Origin: Bradyrhizobium sp. dw_78
GTDB lineage: Bacteria; Pseudomonadota; Alphaproteobacteria; Rhizobiales; Xanthobacteraceae
NCBI RefSeq assembly: GCF_018449525.1
Contig: NZ_JAAVUS010000002.1
Location: 1-64,000 of the forward strand
Direction of reading: 5' to 3'
DNA length: 64,000 nucleotides
This document shows, one piece after another, positions 9,415-18,732 of the stretch (position 1 is the stretch's first letter; every line of letters begins with the position of its first letter). Position numbers and translations under genes: made by a program. Below the pieces are notes generated by a model, which did not search any database, was not told the DNA's origin, and saw only the letters and a list, made by a program, of their open reading frames with translations.

Positions 9415-10187
9415 CGGCGCCTGCCCCCGATGCGACCTCTTCCGGCAGCATCGCGTTGATCGGCGGCGGACCGGGCGACGTCGACCTGCTCACGCTGCGC
9501 GCCGTCGAGCGGCTGCGTGCCGCCGATGTCATCCTCTATGACGACCTTGCCGGTGACGGAATTCTGTCGTTCGCGCGTCCCGACGCCGAACTTGTCGCCG
9601 TCGGCAAGCGGGCCGGACACCCTTCGCCGAAACAGGAGGAAGTGAGCCGGCTAATGGTCGGCTACGCCAGGCTCGGCAAGCGCGTGGTCCGGGTCAAGTC
9701 CGGCGATCCCTCGATCTTCGCCCGCACCGATGAAGAGATCAGCGCGGCACGCGCCGCCGGCGTGCCGATCGAGATTGTGCCCGGTATCACCACCGCGACC
9801 GCGGCCGCGGCCTATCTTGGCACCTCGCTCACCAAGCGATTGGTGGCGCGCCGGGTTCAGATGGTCACCGGCCATGACGTCGACGGCCAACTGCCTGCCG
9901 ACCTCGATATCACGGCGCTTGCCGATCCCGGCGCCACAACCTGCGTGTTCATGGGAAAAGCCACCTTTGCCGAATTGGCCGACAGGCTGATCGCCCACGG
10001 CCTGTCCGGCGAGACCCCGACGGTGGTGGTCGAAAGCCTCGGCTCTCCGTCCACCCGGGTCATGGCGGGCACCCTGGCCGAAATCGCAACGCGGCTCGCC
10101 GCGGCGAAGCCGGCCGGGCCGTGCCTGATCCTCTACGGCGCCGCGCTCGCCGGCGTGGCCGCGCGTGACGGCGAAGCCATTGCTTGA
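9411..10187 (+). CDS. cobA: Uroporphyrinogen-III C-methyltransferase CobA
   Basis: First committed enzyme of the corrin branch: methylates uroporphyrinogen III at C2 and C7 to precorrin-2. It has 258 residues, the single-domain CobA type without CysG dehydrogenase/ferrochelatase domains. Motifs: LIGGGPGDVDLLTLRA, YDDLAGDGILSF, GKRAGHPSPKQEEV, VKSGDPSIFAR and VPGITTATAAAAYLG. The start ATG overlaps the cobB stop. It is the last gene of the + strand cob series; 33 bp separate it from the convergent NiCoT permease. Confidence 0.95.
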   Translation: MTAPAPDATSSGSIALIGGGPGDVDLLTLRAVERLRAADVILYDDLAGDGILSFARPDAELVAVGKRAGHPSPKQEEVSRLMVGYARLGKRVVRVKSGDPSIFARTDEEISAARAAGVPIEIVPGITTATAAAAYLGTSLTKRLVARRVQMVTGHDVDGQLPADLDITALADPGATTCVFMGKATFAELADRLIAHGLSGETPTVVVESLGSPSTRVMAGTLAEIATRLAAAKPAGPCLILYGAALAGVAARDGEAIA

Positions 10188-10220
10188 AATAGCCGAAGGC
10201 TTAAGACGGCTGAGCCTGTC

Positions 10221-11291
10221 TCAGAGACGGTCGAGACTGGGATCGGCGTCGTATCCCTTGAGCCGGTAAATGGCGAATGACAGCGCCCAGCTGGCGATGA
10301 AAAGCGCAACGATGCCGTAGCCCAGGGCGCCGAAATTGTCGTTCAGATCCGAAATCGCGTTCCAGAAGGCGCCATGAAGCTGGAACTGATCGCCGATCAG
10401 GCCGAGGGTTTCGATGCCGCCGACCACCAGCGCCACCACCACGGAAACCGATGTGATGGTGAGATTGTAGAACAGCTTGCGCATCGGGTTGCGATAGGCC
10501 CAGCCATAGGCCCCCAGCATGACGATACCGTCGGTGGTATCGACCAGCGTCATCCCCGCGGCAAACAGGAACGGAAAGATCAGGATCGACCAGCTGGACA
10601 CGGCGTTCGACGCCTGCGCCGAAAGACCGAACAGGCTGATCTCGCTCGCGGTCTCGAAACCGAGCGCGAACAGCAATCCGATCGGATAGAGGTGCCAGCT
10701 GCGCGAGACGAAACGAAACAGCGGCCGGAACAGCCGCGCCAGCCAGCCACGCTGATGGAGCAGCGTTTCGATTTCATCTTCGCTCATCTCGACGCCGCGT
10801 TCGGCCGATCGGAAAACGCGATAGAGGCCGAACAACACAACGAGGTTGGCGATGGCGATGACGAACAGGAACAGCGCCGACGCCGAAGTTCCGACGATGC
10901 CGCCGATTTCACGGTAGGACGCGAACCGGTCGTCGAGCGCGTGCGCCGTCAGCGCGACGGCAATGGAGGCCAGCACCACGACGGTCGAGTGGCCCAGCGC
11001 AAAGAAAAAGCCGACTGCGATCGGCCGCTTCCCCTCCTGCATCAATTTGCGCGTCACATTGTCGATGGCCGCAATGTGATCCGCATCGATGGCGTGACGA
11101 AGCCCGAGACTGTATGCGAGCACCGCGGTTCCGATCAGGACCGGCTGATGCGCGAATGCGGCGAATGCCCAGATCCAGCAAGCCAGATTGGCGCCGACCA
11201 GGACCGCATACAGTGCGACGACCTGGATTCGAAACGGCACTTTGCCGGAGACAATTTCCGTTGGGGGTGTAGGTATTATCGGCACGGCCAT
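10221..11291 (-). CDS. NiCoT-family nickel/cobalt permease
   Basis: Inner-membrane secondary transporter for Ni2+/Co2+. About 356 residues with about eight hydrophobic segments. The diagnostic NiCoT signature HAIDADH is at residues 66-72, followed by FALGHSTVVV and LFALGFETASEI. It lies convergent with cobA, so it plausibly supplies cobalt to the pathway; nickel specificity cannot be excluded from sequence. The ATG at 11291 is preferred over a GTG/ATG extension to 11345 because it precedes the hydrophilic N-terminus directly and has a purine-rich GAGAAG upstream. A 7-bp inverted repeat sits 24 bp upstream (11315-11339). Confidence 0.88.
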   Translation of the reverse strand: MAVPIIPTPPTEIVSGKVPFRIQVVALYAVLVGANLACWIWAFAAFAHQPVLIGTAVLAYSLGLRHAIDADHIAAIDNVTRKLMQEGKRPIAVGFFFALGHSTVVVLASIAVALTAHALDDRFASYREIGGIVGTSASALFLFVIAIANLVVLFGLYRVFRSAERGVEMSEDEIETLLHQRGWLARLFRPLFRFVSRSWHLYPIGLLFALGFETASEISLFGLSAQASNAVSSWSILIFPFLFAAGMTLVDTTDGIVMLGAYGWAYRNPMRKLFYNLTITSVSVVVALVVGGIETLGLIGDQFQLHGAFWNAISDLNDNFGALGYGIVALFIASWALSFAIYRLKGYDADPSLDRL

Positions 11292-11314
11292 GGTGACTTT
11301 ACTTCTCGAACTCC

Positions 11315-11339
11315 GCGTGCGGCTCAGATCGGCGCACGC
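11315..11339. promoter_or_regulatory. Inverted repeat upstream of NiCoT gene
   Basis: GCGTGCG (11315-11321) and CGCACGC (11333-11339) form a perfect 7-bp inverted repeat with an 11-bp spacer, placed 24 bp upstream of the NiCoT start. It could be a metal- or cobalamin-responsive operator or a leader hairpin. It does not match the NikR operator I know. No B12-box-like riboswitch core was found here. Confidence 0.35.
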
Positions 11340-11408
11340 CAACATCCACAGCCGGTCAATATATAGAAGGATCGGCGCGCTAGCGTGCTTCCTTTTTTCT
11401 ATCAGACG

Positions 11409-12395
11409 CTAGGAAACCTCATCGTTCAAGATCGCCCGGACCGGCAGCGCGGGAAAGGGTCCCACGCCGAAGTTCTTGCGCCGTGTCCGGGGTGGACCGA
11501 AGAACCAGCTTTCCTCGCGGGCAATCGCCGCGACTTCCGGAAGGATCGAGACGTCGATCGCCGGCAGATAGACGGCCGAATATTCCACCTTCGGAACCTC
11601 GGGCTGTTCGACGAATATCTTCAGCTGGCCTGACTCGAGATCGCCGGCGAACAGTTCCGGCGGCAGCAGACTGACCCCCACGCCGCGCCGGACCAGGAGC
11701 GCCACCACGCTAAAACTGTTGCAACAATGCATGAGGCCGGGACTCACTTGGGCCTGTTCGAACCAGTTGATGATGGAATGATAGGCATTGGCATCCTGCG
11801 GCATGCCGATAATCGGCAGGTCGGCGAGATCGGCCGCTTTCATTTCCCGGTCCTTCGGACACAGCTGCGGATGACCCAGCCACTTCATGGCGCAATCGCC
11901 GAGCGACACCCGCACCACCCCTGGCAGCTGAACCGGACCAGGCAACAGGGCGATGTCGATCTGGCGGCGGGCAAGCCTGGTGACCAACCGGTTCGACAGA
12001 TCGACGTCGATCTCCATCTGTACCTTGGGATAGCGCTCCTCGATCCGGGCGAGAAAATTCTGAAACCAGGTCAGCGCGATGCTTTCGACCACGCCGACGC
12101 GGATGGTGCCGACAGCCGATTTGCCGCTGGCGGCAACGCGCATGGTCGCGACTTCCGACAGGATGCGCTCGGCGCTGGCAAGGCAGGTCTGGCCGACCGC
12201 CGTGGGCACCACGTTCCGCCCCTGGCGGCGCAAAACCTTGGCGCCGAGCTCGCGCTCGAGCTCCTGAATACGGCGGGTGACGGCCGGCTGGGTAAGATTG
12301 AGATGCTGCGCCGCAGCACCGATTCCCCCAAGCCGGACCACCCACAGCAGCGTTTCCAGATGACGGGAATCCATTCCCGTATAATGTATCCGCAT
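11409..12395 (-). CDS. LysR-family transcriptional regulator
   Basis: DNA-binding regulator of 328 residues (321 if the second ATG at 12374, giving MDSRHLETLL, is the start; neither has a strong Shine-Dalgarno). The N-terminal winged helix-turn-helix shows GIGAAAQHLNLTQPAVTRRIQELE, and the C-terminal two-lobe effector domain begins around GTIRVGVVES. It is divergent from the amino-acid-type transporter/hydrolase unit beginning at 12489, with 93 bp between them. By the usual LysR arrangement it probably controls that unit and itself; the ligand is unknown. Confidence 0.88.
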   Translation of the reverse strand: MRIHYTGMDSRHLETLLWVVRLGGIGAAAQHLNLTQPAVTRRIQELERELGAKVLRRQGRNVVPTAVGQTCLASAERILSEVATMRVAASGKSAVGTIRVGVVESIALTWFQNFLARIEERYPKVQMEIDVDLSNRLVTRLARRQIDIALLPGPVQLPGVVRVSLGDCAMKWLGHPQLCPKDREMKAADLADLPIIGMPQDANAYHSIINWFEQAQVSPGLMHCCNSFSVVALLVRRGVGVSLLPPELFAGDLESGQLKIFVEQPEVPKVEYSAVYLPAIDVSILPEVAAIAREESWFFGPPRTRRKNFGVGPFPALPVRAILNDEVS

Positions 12396-12488
12396 GATTT
12401 CGATGTCTATAATTCATTTGTAATGCACCCAATCCCGGCGAAATAATCAGAATTGACCGGGTCTATTCCAAAAATGGAAGAGAAATAC

Positions 12489-13361
12489 ATGCGCGATATT
12501 TATAAGTTTTCCATGCAGGCCGTTGTCTGCCTGTCCTTCCTGGCCGTCAGCGCATTGTGCGGCGCAAAAGCCGAGGACGCGTCCTGCGAACCGGCAAAAC
12601 TCGCGACCAAATATCCCGGCCTCGCCGGCAAGACGATCAAGATCGGGCAAGACGGCGAGAGCGTGCCGTTCAGCATGCGCGACCCCAAGGACTTTACGAA
12701 GCTGGCCGGGCTGGATGCCGATCTTGCGCAAGCGACCTTCGCCTGCATCGGCGTCCCCATACAGTTCACGATCGGGACGTGGTCGGGACTGATTCCGGCG
12801 GCGATGTCGGGCCAGATCGATGTGATGTGGGACACCCTGCTCTACACGCCCGAGCGGGCCAAGAAACTGGATTTCGTAGTCTATATGAACGCCGCCACCG
12901 GAATGCTCGTCGCCAAGGGCAATCCCAAGAACATCCACGCACTTGGCGATCTGTGCGGCCTGACCGGCACCACGACGCTCGGCACCACGCAGGAGGCCAT
13001 GTTGCGCGACGCCAGCAGCAAATGCGTCGCCGCCGGCAAGCCTGCGGTCAACATCATCACGTCCACCGACATGCCGAGCGGCTTGCGCCTGGTGCAGAAC
13101 GCGCGTGCGGATCTGGTGTCGGTCAACAAGTTCGTCGGCGACAACATGGTTGCGGCCAATCCCACCACGGTCGAGAGCGCGTTCGACGTCATCACCGGCG
13201 CCAAGATTGCGGTCGGCACCGCAAAGGGCAATCCGGATCTGGTCAAGGCGCTGCGCGACGGGCTCACGGCGATACGCGCCAGCGGCGCCGAAAAGCAAAT
13301 CTATGAGCGCTACCACGTCGATTACAGCCTCACCGCCGAGCCGGTGATCCTGACCGAATGA
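12489..13361 (+). CDS. Periplasmic amino-acid-type ABC substrate-binding protein
   Basis: 290 residues. A Sec signal peptide spans about residues 1-29 (hydrophobic VVCLSFLAVSALCG followed by AKAE). The mature part shows the type-II (polar amino acid/SBP-bac-3) pattern: IKIGQDGESVPFSM, GLDADLAQATFACIG, WSGLIPAAMSGQIDVMWDTL. The ATG at 12489 has GGAAGAGA seven bases upstream, so the in-frame upstream codon at 12453 is rejected. It is the first gene of a four-gene + strand unit with an M20-like hydrolase, a fused permease-ATPase and an M24-like hydrolase; the ligand probably carries an amino-acid or amide moiety. Confidence 0.9.
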   Translation: MRDIYKFSMQAVVCLSFLAVSALCGAKAEDASCEPAKLATKYPGLAGKTIKIGQDGESVPFSMRDPKDFTKLAGLDADLAQATFACIGVPIQFTIGTWSGLIPAAMSGQIDVMWDTLLYTPERAKKLDFVVYMNAATGMLVAKGNPKNIHALGDLCGLTGTTTLGTTQEAMLRDASSKCVAAGKPAVNIITSTDMPSGLRLVQNARADLVSVNKFVGDNMVAANPTTVESAFDVITGAKIAVGTAKGNPDLVKALRDGLTAIRASGAEKQIYERYHVDYSLTAEPVILTE

Positions 13362-13454
13362 GCGCGATGCAGGCGATCGCACCCCACGCAGAATGACCGC
13401 GGCCATTGACAATGCAAAGGCGCATTGTCGGCGGCGCGTACCGGAGAGAAAATC

Positions 13455-14726
13455 ATGACCACTGAACCGTCCCACGTGCCGCTGCACGTCGAAGCCGCGC
13501 GCGTGCTGGAAATAGAGCAGGCGTTGCTGCGCATCCCCAGTTCCGCCTTCCAGGAGCAGCAGATCGCCGATCATCTGGCCGAGCGGATGAACGACATCGG
13601 GCTCGACGTGACCATGATGGAGGTCGTGCATCCCTTCGATCCGGGCATCACCAGCCGCCAGCCGGTGGGCGTTTTGCGCGGCACCGGCGGCGGTCCCAGC
13701 CTGATGCTCAACGGGCACATGGATCCGGGCGTTGAAATGCCGGGGTGGTCGGTGGATCCCTATGGCGCCAAATTCGAGGACGGCTGGGTCTGGGGCATGG
13801 GCGCCCATGACGACAAGGGCGGCCTCGCCGCCGCCTTTTGCGGCGTCGAAGCCATCATCCGCTCAGGCACACGGCTCAAGGGCGACGTGCTGCTGTGTCC
13901 GGTGATCGCGCACAAGCTCGGCGGAGCCGGCACCAGGGCGCTGCTGCGCAGCGGCGTGCGGGCCGACCTGTGCATCAACATGGAGCACTCCAACAACACC
14001 ATCGCCAATGTCTGCGTCGGCGTCGTGATGGTGCGGATCCGGGTCGAGGCGCCGGAATTGTTCTTCCGCTACAGCGCCGAGGCCAAGGCCGCGTATTGGA
14101 ATCCGATCGAGCAGCTTTGCGAGGTCGTTCGCCGCATCGGGCCGAGCCTAGATCCGATTCCGCAAGGAAGCTGGATGACCTTCGATGCGCACCCGGAGCT
14201 GCCCGGTTTCCCGACCCATACCTTCGATACGTTCCACAAGGAGCATTACTATCAAAAGAACTATACCGGCCTGCACAGCAAGCAGGCCGAGCTGTTGCTG
14301 CAGTTCCGCACCGTGCCCGGACAGACCCTTCAAAGCGTGAGCGCGGATGTTCACGCCCTGCTGGAAGGCATCCGGCGCGACCATCCGGCGTTCAACTACA
14401 GTTTCGAATTGCCGGCCAAGGGCACCGAAGAAGGATGGTGCCAGGAGCCGATGGCTTGCGCCGCGGATCATGCCCTGGTGACGGCCTTGGCGGCGGGTCA
14501 GGAATTGGCATCGGGGGCGCCGGCCGTCGTCGGCGGCTGGGGCCGGCTCGGCAATGTCGGCGACGGCAATATTATCGCTGCGCATGGGATTCCCACGGTG
14601 CAGTATGGCCCGGGCGACATTCGCATCTACAAGGAATGGCCCACGGCCGATGAACGTGTGCGGCTCTCCGATCTGGTCACCGCCGCGCAGGCGGTCTCGT
14701 ATGCAACAACCAGATTGTGCGGCTGA
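13455..14726 (+). CDS. M20-fold hydrolase with substituted active-site residues
   Basis: 423 residues, related to the ArgE/DapE/peptidase M20 deacylases that cleave amide bonds with two zinc ions. The metal motif NGHMDPG gives His88 and Asp90, and [10 protein letters not shown] gives Asp119; Glu177 lies where the next ligand is expected. However, the usual Glu-Glu (general base and ligand) before GGxGT is replaced by His153-Lys154 (AHKLGGAGT), and the C-terminal His ligand position appears as Trp395 (KEWPTADER). The start at 13455 follows GGAGAG. It is likely cytoplasmic, acting on the solute imported by the neighbouring ABC proteins; its chemistry may differ from classical M20 enzymes. Confidence 0.82.
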   Translation: MTTEPSHVPLHVEAARVLEIEQALLRIPSSAFQEQQIADHLAERMNDIGLDVTMMEVVHPFDPGITSRQPVGVLRGTGGGPSLMLNGHMDPGVEMPGWSVDPYGAKFEDGWVWGMGAHDDKGGLAAAFCGVEAIIRSGTRLKGDVLLCPVIAHKLGGAGTRALLRSGVRADLCINMEHSNNTIANVCVGVVMVRIRVEAPELFFRYSAEAKAAYWNPIEQLCEVVRRIGPSLDPIPQGSWMTFDAHPELPGFPTHTFDTFHKEHYYQKNYTGLHSKQAELLLQFRTVPGQTLQSVSADVHALLEGIRRDHPAFNYSFELPAKGTEEGWCQEPMACAADHALVTALAAGQELASGAPAVVGGWGRLGNVGDGNIIAAHGIPTVQYGPGDIRIYKEWPTADERVRLSDLVTAAQAVSYATTRLCG

Positions 14727-14728
14727 CC

Positions 14729-16426
14729 ATGAGCCAGGCAAGGACACCCATCGCAACGGCTGCACGCACGGGCGGATTGCCCGGAAATACGCTATGGGGA
14801 GGCGGCATCGCTCTGGTCGTGGTGATCGCTGTTGCCTTCGGCTGGCGATCGAACCTGGTGCCCGAGCCGTTGATGGAAGTCCTTGGCTACGTTTCTTCAT
14901 CCTTCCTGCTGGATGGTGCCCTGACCGCGGTGGAGATCGCCGCGCTGGCGATGGTCGGCGGCGTCATCCTGGGACTGGGGCTGGCCTTGATGCGCCTCTC
15001 CAGACTGCCGCTGCTGCCTGGAACGGCCTGGTTCTACATCTGGTTCATCCGCGGCACGCCCCTGATCCTGCAGCTCGTCTTTCTCTACGACGCGCTGCCG
15101 GTCGTCGGGATCAGGCTCGACAGCTTCACGACCGCCGTCGTCGGCTTCATGCTGAACGAGGCCGCGTTCAGCGCGGAGATCATCCGCGGCGGCATCCTTT
15201 CCGTGGATCGCAAGCAGAGCCTCGCCGCAGCCTCGTTCGGCATGGGACCTTTCCTGACGCTCCGGCGCATCATTCTGCCGCAGGCGATGCGGGCCATTCT
15301 GCCCGGCATGGCCAACCAGACCATCTCGATGATCAAGGGGACATCGATCGCATCGGTGATCTTCGTCAACGAGCTCACCTTCCGTTCCCAACAGATTGTG
15401 GGGCAGAATTTCAAATTCTTTACGGTGTTCGCCGCCGCCGGCATCATCTACCTCGTGCTGACGAGCGCCGTCGCGGTGGCGCAATTCTATCTGGAAAAAT
15501 ATTATAGCCTCGAGGCTTCGAAGAAGCTGCGGGCGGGAAGCGCGCCGGCCGGCGGAGCCGCCCCGGCAAGCGCTTCGAGCGCGCCGACAACTTCGCCGAG
15601 CGCCTGGATGGACAGTCTCCAGACCGGCCGCAGCGAAGATTCAGCTTCGGACCTGCCCTTCGTGGTCTGCCGCAACCTGCAAAAATCCTATGGCGACAAG
15701 GAAATCCTCCGCGGCATCGACCTCTCCGTTCAGCGCGGCGAGGTCGTCGTACTGATGGGCCCGAGCGGCTCGGGCAAAAGCACCCTGCTGCGGCTGGTCA
15801 ACCATTTGGAGCAACTGGACTGGGGCGAGATCACGGTCGACGGCAAATATGTCGGATATGAAACTCAGATCGGGGGCGGATTGAAGCCTGCCCGGAATGT
15901 CGCCAAGGCCCGTGCCGAGGCGCGGATCGGCATGGTGTTCCAGCATTTCAATCTGTTCGATCATCTCACGGCGCTCGAAAACGTCATGGAAGCGCCGATC
16001 CACGTGTATGGCGAAACCACCGAGAAGATGCGGGTGCTGGCGATGAATTTGCTGCGCATGGTTGGCCTCGCCAACCATGCCGATCATCTCCCGCACCGTC
16101 TGTCGGGCGGCCAGCAGCAGCGCGTGGCGATCGCCCGCGCCCTTGCGATCTCGCCGCGCCTGATGCTGTTCGACGAGCCAACCTCGGCGCTCGATCCCGA
16201 ATTGGTTGGAGAAGTCCTGGCCGTGATCCGCCGGCTCGCGGAAGCCGGAATGACCATGATCGTGGTGACGCACGAAGTGCGGTTCGCGCGCGAGGTCGCG
16301 GATCGCGTGGTCTTCATGGATGACGGCCTCATCGTTGAACAAGGCCCTCCCGAAGAGGTGCTCGACCATCCAAAGCAGGAGCGAACCCAGCGTTTCCTAA
16401 GAATGGTCGAACAGCAAGCGAGCTAA
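14729..16426 (+). CDS. Fused amino-acid ABC permease and ATPase
   Basis: 565 residues. Residues about 1-265 are a HisM/GlnP-type permease with several membrane spans and the EAA loop ([13 protein letters not shown]). An Ala/Ser/Pro-rich linker (about 268-310) joins it to a GlnQ-type ATPase: Walker [10 protein letters not shown] near 344, signature [10 protein letters not shown] near 458, Walker [14 protein letters not shown] near 478. In most relatives these are separate proteins. The start is two bases after the upstream stop; no frameshift or readthrough is needed. With the binding protein at 12489 it forms a complete importer. Confidence 0.93.
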   Translation: MSQARTPIATAARTGGLPGNTLWGGGIALVVVIAVAFGWRSNLVPEPLMEVLGYVSSSFLLDGALTAVEIAALAMVGGVILGLGLALMRLSRLPLLPGTAWFYIWFIRGTPLILQLVFLYDALPVVGIRLDSFTTAVVGFMLNEAAFSAEIIRGGILSVDRKQSLAAASFGMGPFLTLRRIILPQAMRAILPGMANQTISMIKGTSIASVIFVNELTFRSQQIVGQNFKFFTVFAAAGIIYLVLTSAVAVAQFYLEKYYSLEASKKLRAGSAPAGGAAPASASSAPTTSPSAWMDSLQTGRSEDSASDLPFVVCRNLQKSYGDKEILRGIDLSVQRGEVVVLMGPSGSGKSTLLRLVNHLEQLDWGEITVDGKYVGYETQIGGGLKPARNVAKARAEARIGMVFQHFNLFDHLTALENVMEAPIHVYGETTEKMRVLAMNLLRMVGLANHADHLPHRLSGGQQQRVAIARALAISPRLMLFDEPTSALDPELVGEVLAVIRRLAEAGMTMIVVTHEVRFAREVADRVVFMDDGLIVEQGPPEEVLDHPKQERTQRFLRMVEQQAS

Positions 16427-16488
16427 ATCTCGTATGCGGGCACGGCGGTGAGCGCCACCAGGATTGCGATGGTCGGGAGTTGACGGAG

Positions 16489-17619
16489 ATGAAGGCAACG
16501 GTTTCCGACTTTGTGCAGACTGAACGCCTCGCCCGGCAAATGGATCAGCATGGCCTTGATGCCATCGTGGCTCGCGCCGGCATCAACTTCACCTACCTGT
16601 CCGGGCTGGTCTATCCGGGCACGCTGGCGCGCCACCTCGATCTCGCGGACTCCCCGAGGGGAGTCTATCTGGTCTGGCCGCGCACCGGCGAACCCCGCAT
16701 GGTGGTCAACGCGATCGCCGAAGGACTCGCACGGCGGGATTCGTTCATCGAGTATTTCGACGTCTATGAGGGCTATCGTGAGCCGCCGGTCGAGCGGCTT
16801 GCCAAGGTCATTGCCGGCATGGGGCTGGCCGAGTCCGAAATCGGCTTCGAGACCAACTTCATCAGCGCCGCCGATTGGGAGATCCTGCGCAGCCGCCTGC
16901 CGCGCATGCGGGGCTCAGATTCGACCGATCTGATGGACACGGTGCGCGCGGTGAAGACAGCCACCGAGCTGGACCGTTTGAAGCGGGGCGCCGACCTTCT
17001 CGATCAAGCCTATCTCACTCATTTTCCGACCGTCCGGCCCGGCATGCGCGAGCGCGACCTGCATGCCGCGCTGGTCGCACATTGCCTGACCGGCGGCTCG
17101 GAATTCACCCACGGCATTCTCAACTCGGAGCGCAACACGATCCCCTATGCCGGCGAAAGCGACTTTCCATTTGCGCAAGGCGATGCGATCCGCACCGATT
17201 ACGTGGCCTATGTGAAGGGCTATCCCGGTCATCAATCGCGGTGCGCGGTGCTGGGCACGCCGAGCGCGGATCAGAATCGCGAATATGCGGTCATTCGCGA
17301 CATCTACCGGGCGGCCAATGAACTGCTGACGCCGGGCCGGACCGCCGGCGAAATTTATCAATTCGTGGTGGAACGCTTCGCCGCGGTGGGCATGGCCTAC
17401 ACCTCGATGCTGGCCGGTCACAGCGTCGGCGCCTGGTGGCACCAGCAGGAGCCGGTGATCTCACGCGACAACCCGCGACGCCTGGAGCAAGGGATGGTGA
17501 TGGCCATGGAGCCCCATGTCAATCATTGGCACATCCAGGACATGTTCGTGATCCGCGCCGACGGACCGGAACTGATTTCGGATCAATTCCCCACCGAGAC
17601 GATTTTTGCCTGCGGTTGA
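16489..17619 (+). CDS. M24/creatinase-fold hydrolase with incomplete metal site
   Basis: 376 residues with an N-terminal creatinase-like domain and a C-terminal pita-bread domain, related to Xaa-Pro peptidases and creatinase. Aligning the five M24 metal ligands by spacing gives Asp237, His248 (normally Asp; 11 residues on), His311 (GHSVG), Glu341 (AMEPH) and Gln350 (normally Glu, in HIQDMF). Two of five ligands are therefore changed, as in metal-free creatinase-type enzymes. The ATG at 16489 is preferred over TTG at 16480 because GGGAG lies about ten bases upstream. It ends the transporter/hydrolase unit and probably hydrolyses the imported compound. Confidence 0.85.
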   Translation: MKATVSDFVQTERLARQMDQHGLDAIVARAGINFTYLSGLVYPGTLARHLDLADSPRGVYLVWPRTGEPRMVVNAIAEGLARRDSFIEYFDVYEGYREPPVERLAKVIAGMGLAESEIGFETNFISAADWEILRSRLPRMRGSDSTDLMDTVRAVKTATELDRLKRGADLLDQAYLTHFPTVRPGMRERDLHAALVAHCLTGGSEFTHGILNSERNTIPYAGESDFPFAQGDAIRTDYVAYVKGYPGHQSRCAVLGTPSADQNREYAVIRDIYRAANELLTPGRTAGEIYQFVVERFAAVGMAYTSMLAGHSVGAWWHQQEPVISRDNPRRLEQGMVMAMEPHVNHWHIQDMFVIRADGPELISDQFPTETIFACG

Positions 17620-17642
17620 TCGCCTGTCCTGCTCCTGGATCG

Positions 17643-18653
17643 TCATTCGAGCCAACGCCGAACCGCTTCCTTCAGGAAAGCGGCGTCGGCGGGATTTGCA
17701 GCGGGATTGCCGGCGCGGTGGCCCCAAATGCTCGGGATCGGCATCAGCTCGGCATGTGCGAGATGCGCTATTTCCAGCTCGTTGTCGGCGATACGAAAAT
17801 AGAGATCGGTCTGTCCCGGCATCAGCAGGACGCGGGCCTTGATCGCTTTCAGAGCCCGCACCAGATCGCCGCCGTAAAGCGGATTGGCGCTGATATCGCC
17901 GTGGTACCATGTGACGAGCTGGGCATAGCAATTGGCGGCGCGGCGGCGCTCGAAGGATGCTTCCCAGTCATTTCGCAGATAAGTCTGGAGATCCGGCGCG
18001 CCCAAGGCCGAAAGATGCAGCTTCTCCCGGTAGAAGTCCTGGCTCAACGCCCAGCCCGCATAGATGTGGCCGACGGCACGGAGTGTCGCGCGCGGCTCCG
18101 AGGAAAACCGCCCATTGCCGAGATGCTCGTGCGCCGCCTCGAAGGTGCGCAGCAGCCCTGACAGGAAGACCTTGTTGTGTTCGGCGGTGCGGGCGCTTCC
18201 GCACACCACGATGATGCGCTCGACCGCGTCGGGAAACGCCGCGGCCCAGTGATAGGCCTGTTGCGCGCCCATCGAGAACCCATACACCGCATGAAGCCGT
18301 TCGATCCCGAACTGCTCGGCCAGCAGGCGGTGCTGCGCCTGGACGCTGTCCCAGGACGTCACCAGCGCCGGATAGTCAGGCGTGTCGGCGGCCCCGGAGG
18401 ACACGCCGTTGGAGAACAGGTTCGGAATCACGATGAACCAGCGGGTCGGATCGAGAACGCCATCCGGCCGGATCAGCCACTCCATGTCCTCGTGCTTGGC
18501 GCCGTAGCTGCACGGATACAGCACGACATTGTCGCGTGCCGGCGTCAGCGTGCCGTAGGTCTTCCATATCAGCCGGGCGTCGCGAATGACCTCGCCTGAC
18601 TGCACCTGAAGGTCGCCAAGGCGAAACTCGCCGCTGTTTTGGGGCCAATCCAT
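17643..18653 (-). CDS. MetX-like alpha/beta-fold hydrolase/acyltransferase
   Basis: 336 residues resembling the homoserine O-acetyltransferase branch of alpha/beta hydrolases. Nucleophile elbow GFSMG gives Ser127; the likely acid is Asp283 (GQTDLYF) and the likely base His312 (IWGHRAGNP); NLFSNGVSSG is a MetX-like loop. True MetX enzymes usually have GGSMGG, so homoserine acetylation is doubtful and hydrolysis of an ester or amide is as likely. ATG at 18653 is chosen because AGGAAAGG lies nine bases upstream and longer starts run into the transporter gene. It is the last gene of the peptide-importer operon running from 23890. Confidence 0.8.
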   Translation of the reverse strand: MDWPQNSGEFRLGDLQVQSGEVIRDARLIWKTYGTLTPARDNVVLYPCSYGAKHEDMEWLIRPDGVLDPTRWFIVIPNLFSNGVSSGAADTPDYPALVTSWDSVQAQHRLLAEQFGIERLHAVYGFSMGAQQAYHWAAAFPDAVERIIVVCGSARTAEHNKVFLSGLLRTFEAAHEHLGNGRFSSEPRATLRAVGHIYAGWALSQDFYREKLHLSALGAPDLQTYLRNDWEASFERRRAANCYAQLVTWYHGDISANPLYGGDLVRALKAIKARVLLMPGQTDLYFRIADNELEIAHLAHAELMPIPSIWGHRAGNPAANPADAAFLKEAVRRWLE

Positions 18654-18732
18654 CCACGTGAACCTTTCCTGCCATCCTTTGATCGAAAGCCGGGACGACA
18701 ACCCCGGACTGCCTTCGGAAATCCCGCGCCGC

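Noticed and set aside
10188..10220. Small inverted repeats (AGCCG...CGGCT) between convergent cobA and NiCoT genes as a bidirectional terminator
   Set aside because: The arms are only five bases and no T-run follows on either strand, so a terminator call is not supported.
12408..12413. TATAAT hexamers (12380-12385 and 12408-12413) as a + strand promoter for the binding-protein gene
   Set aside because: No acceptable -35 hexamer at 16-18 bp spacing was found for either; left unassigned.
17643..18653. metX (homoserine O-acetyltransferase)
   Set aside because: The nucleophile motif differs and the context is a peptide-type importer, so no gene symbol was assigned.
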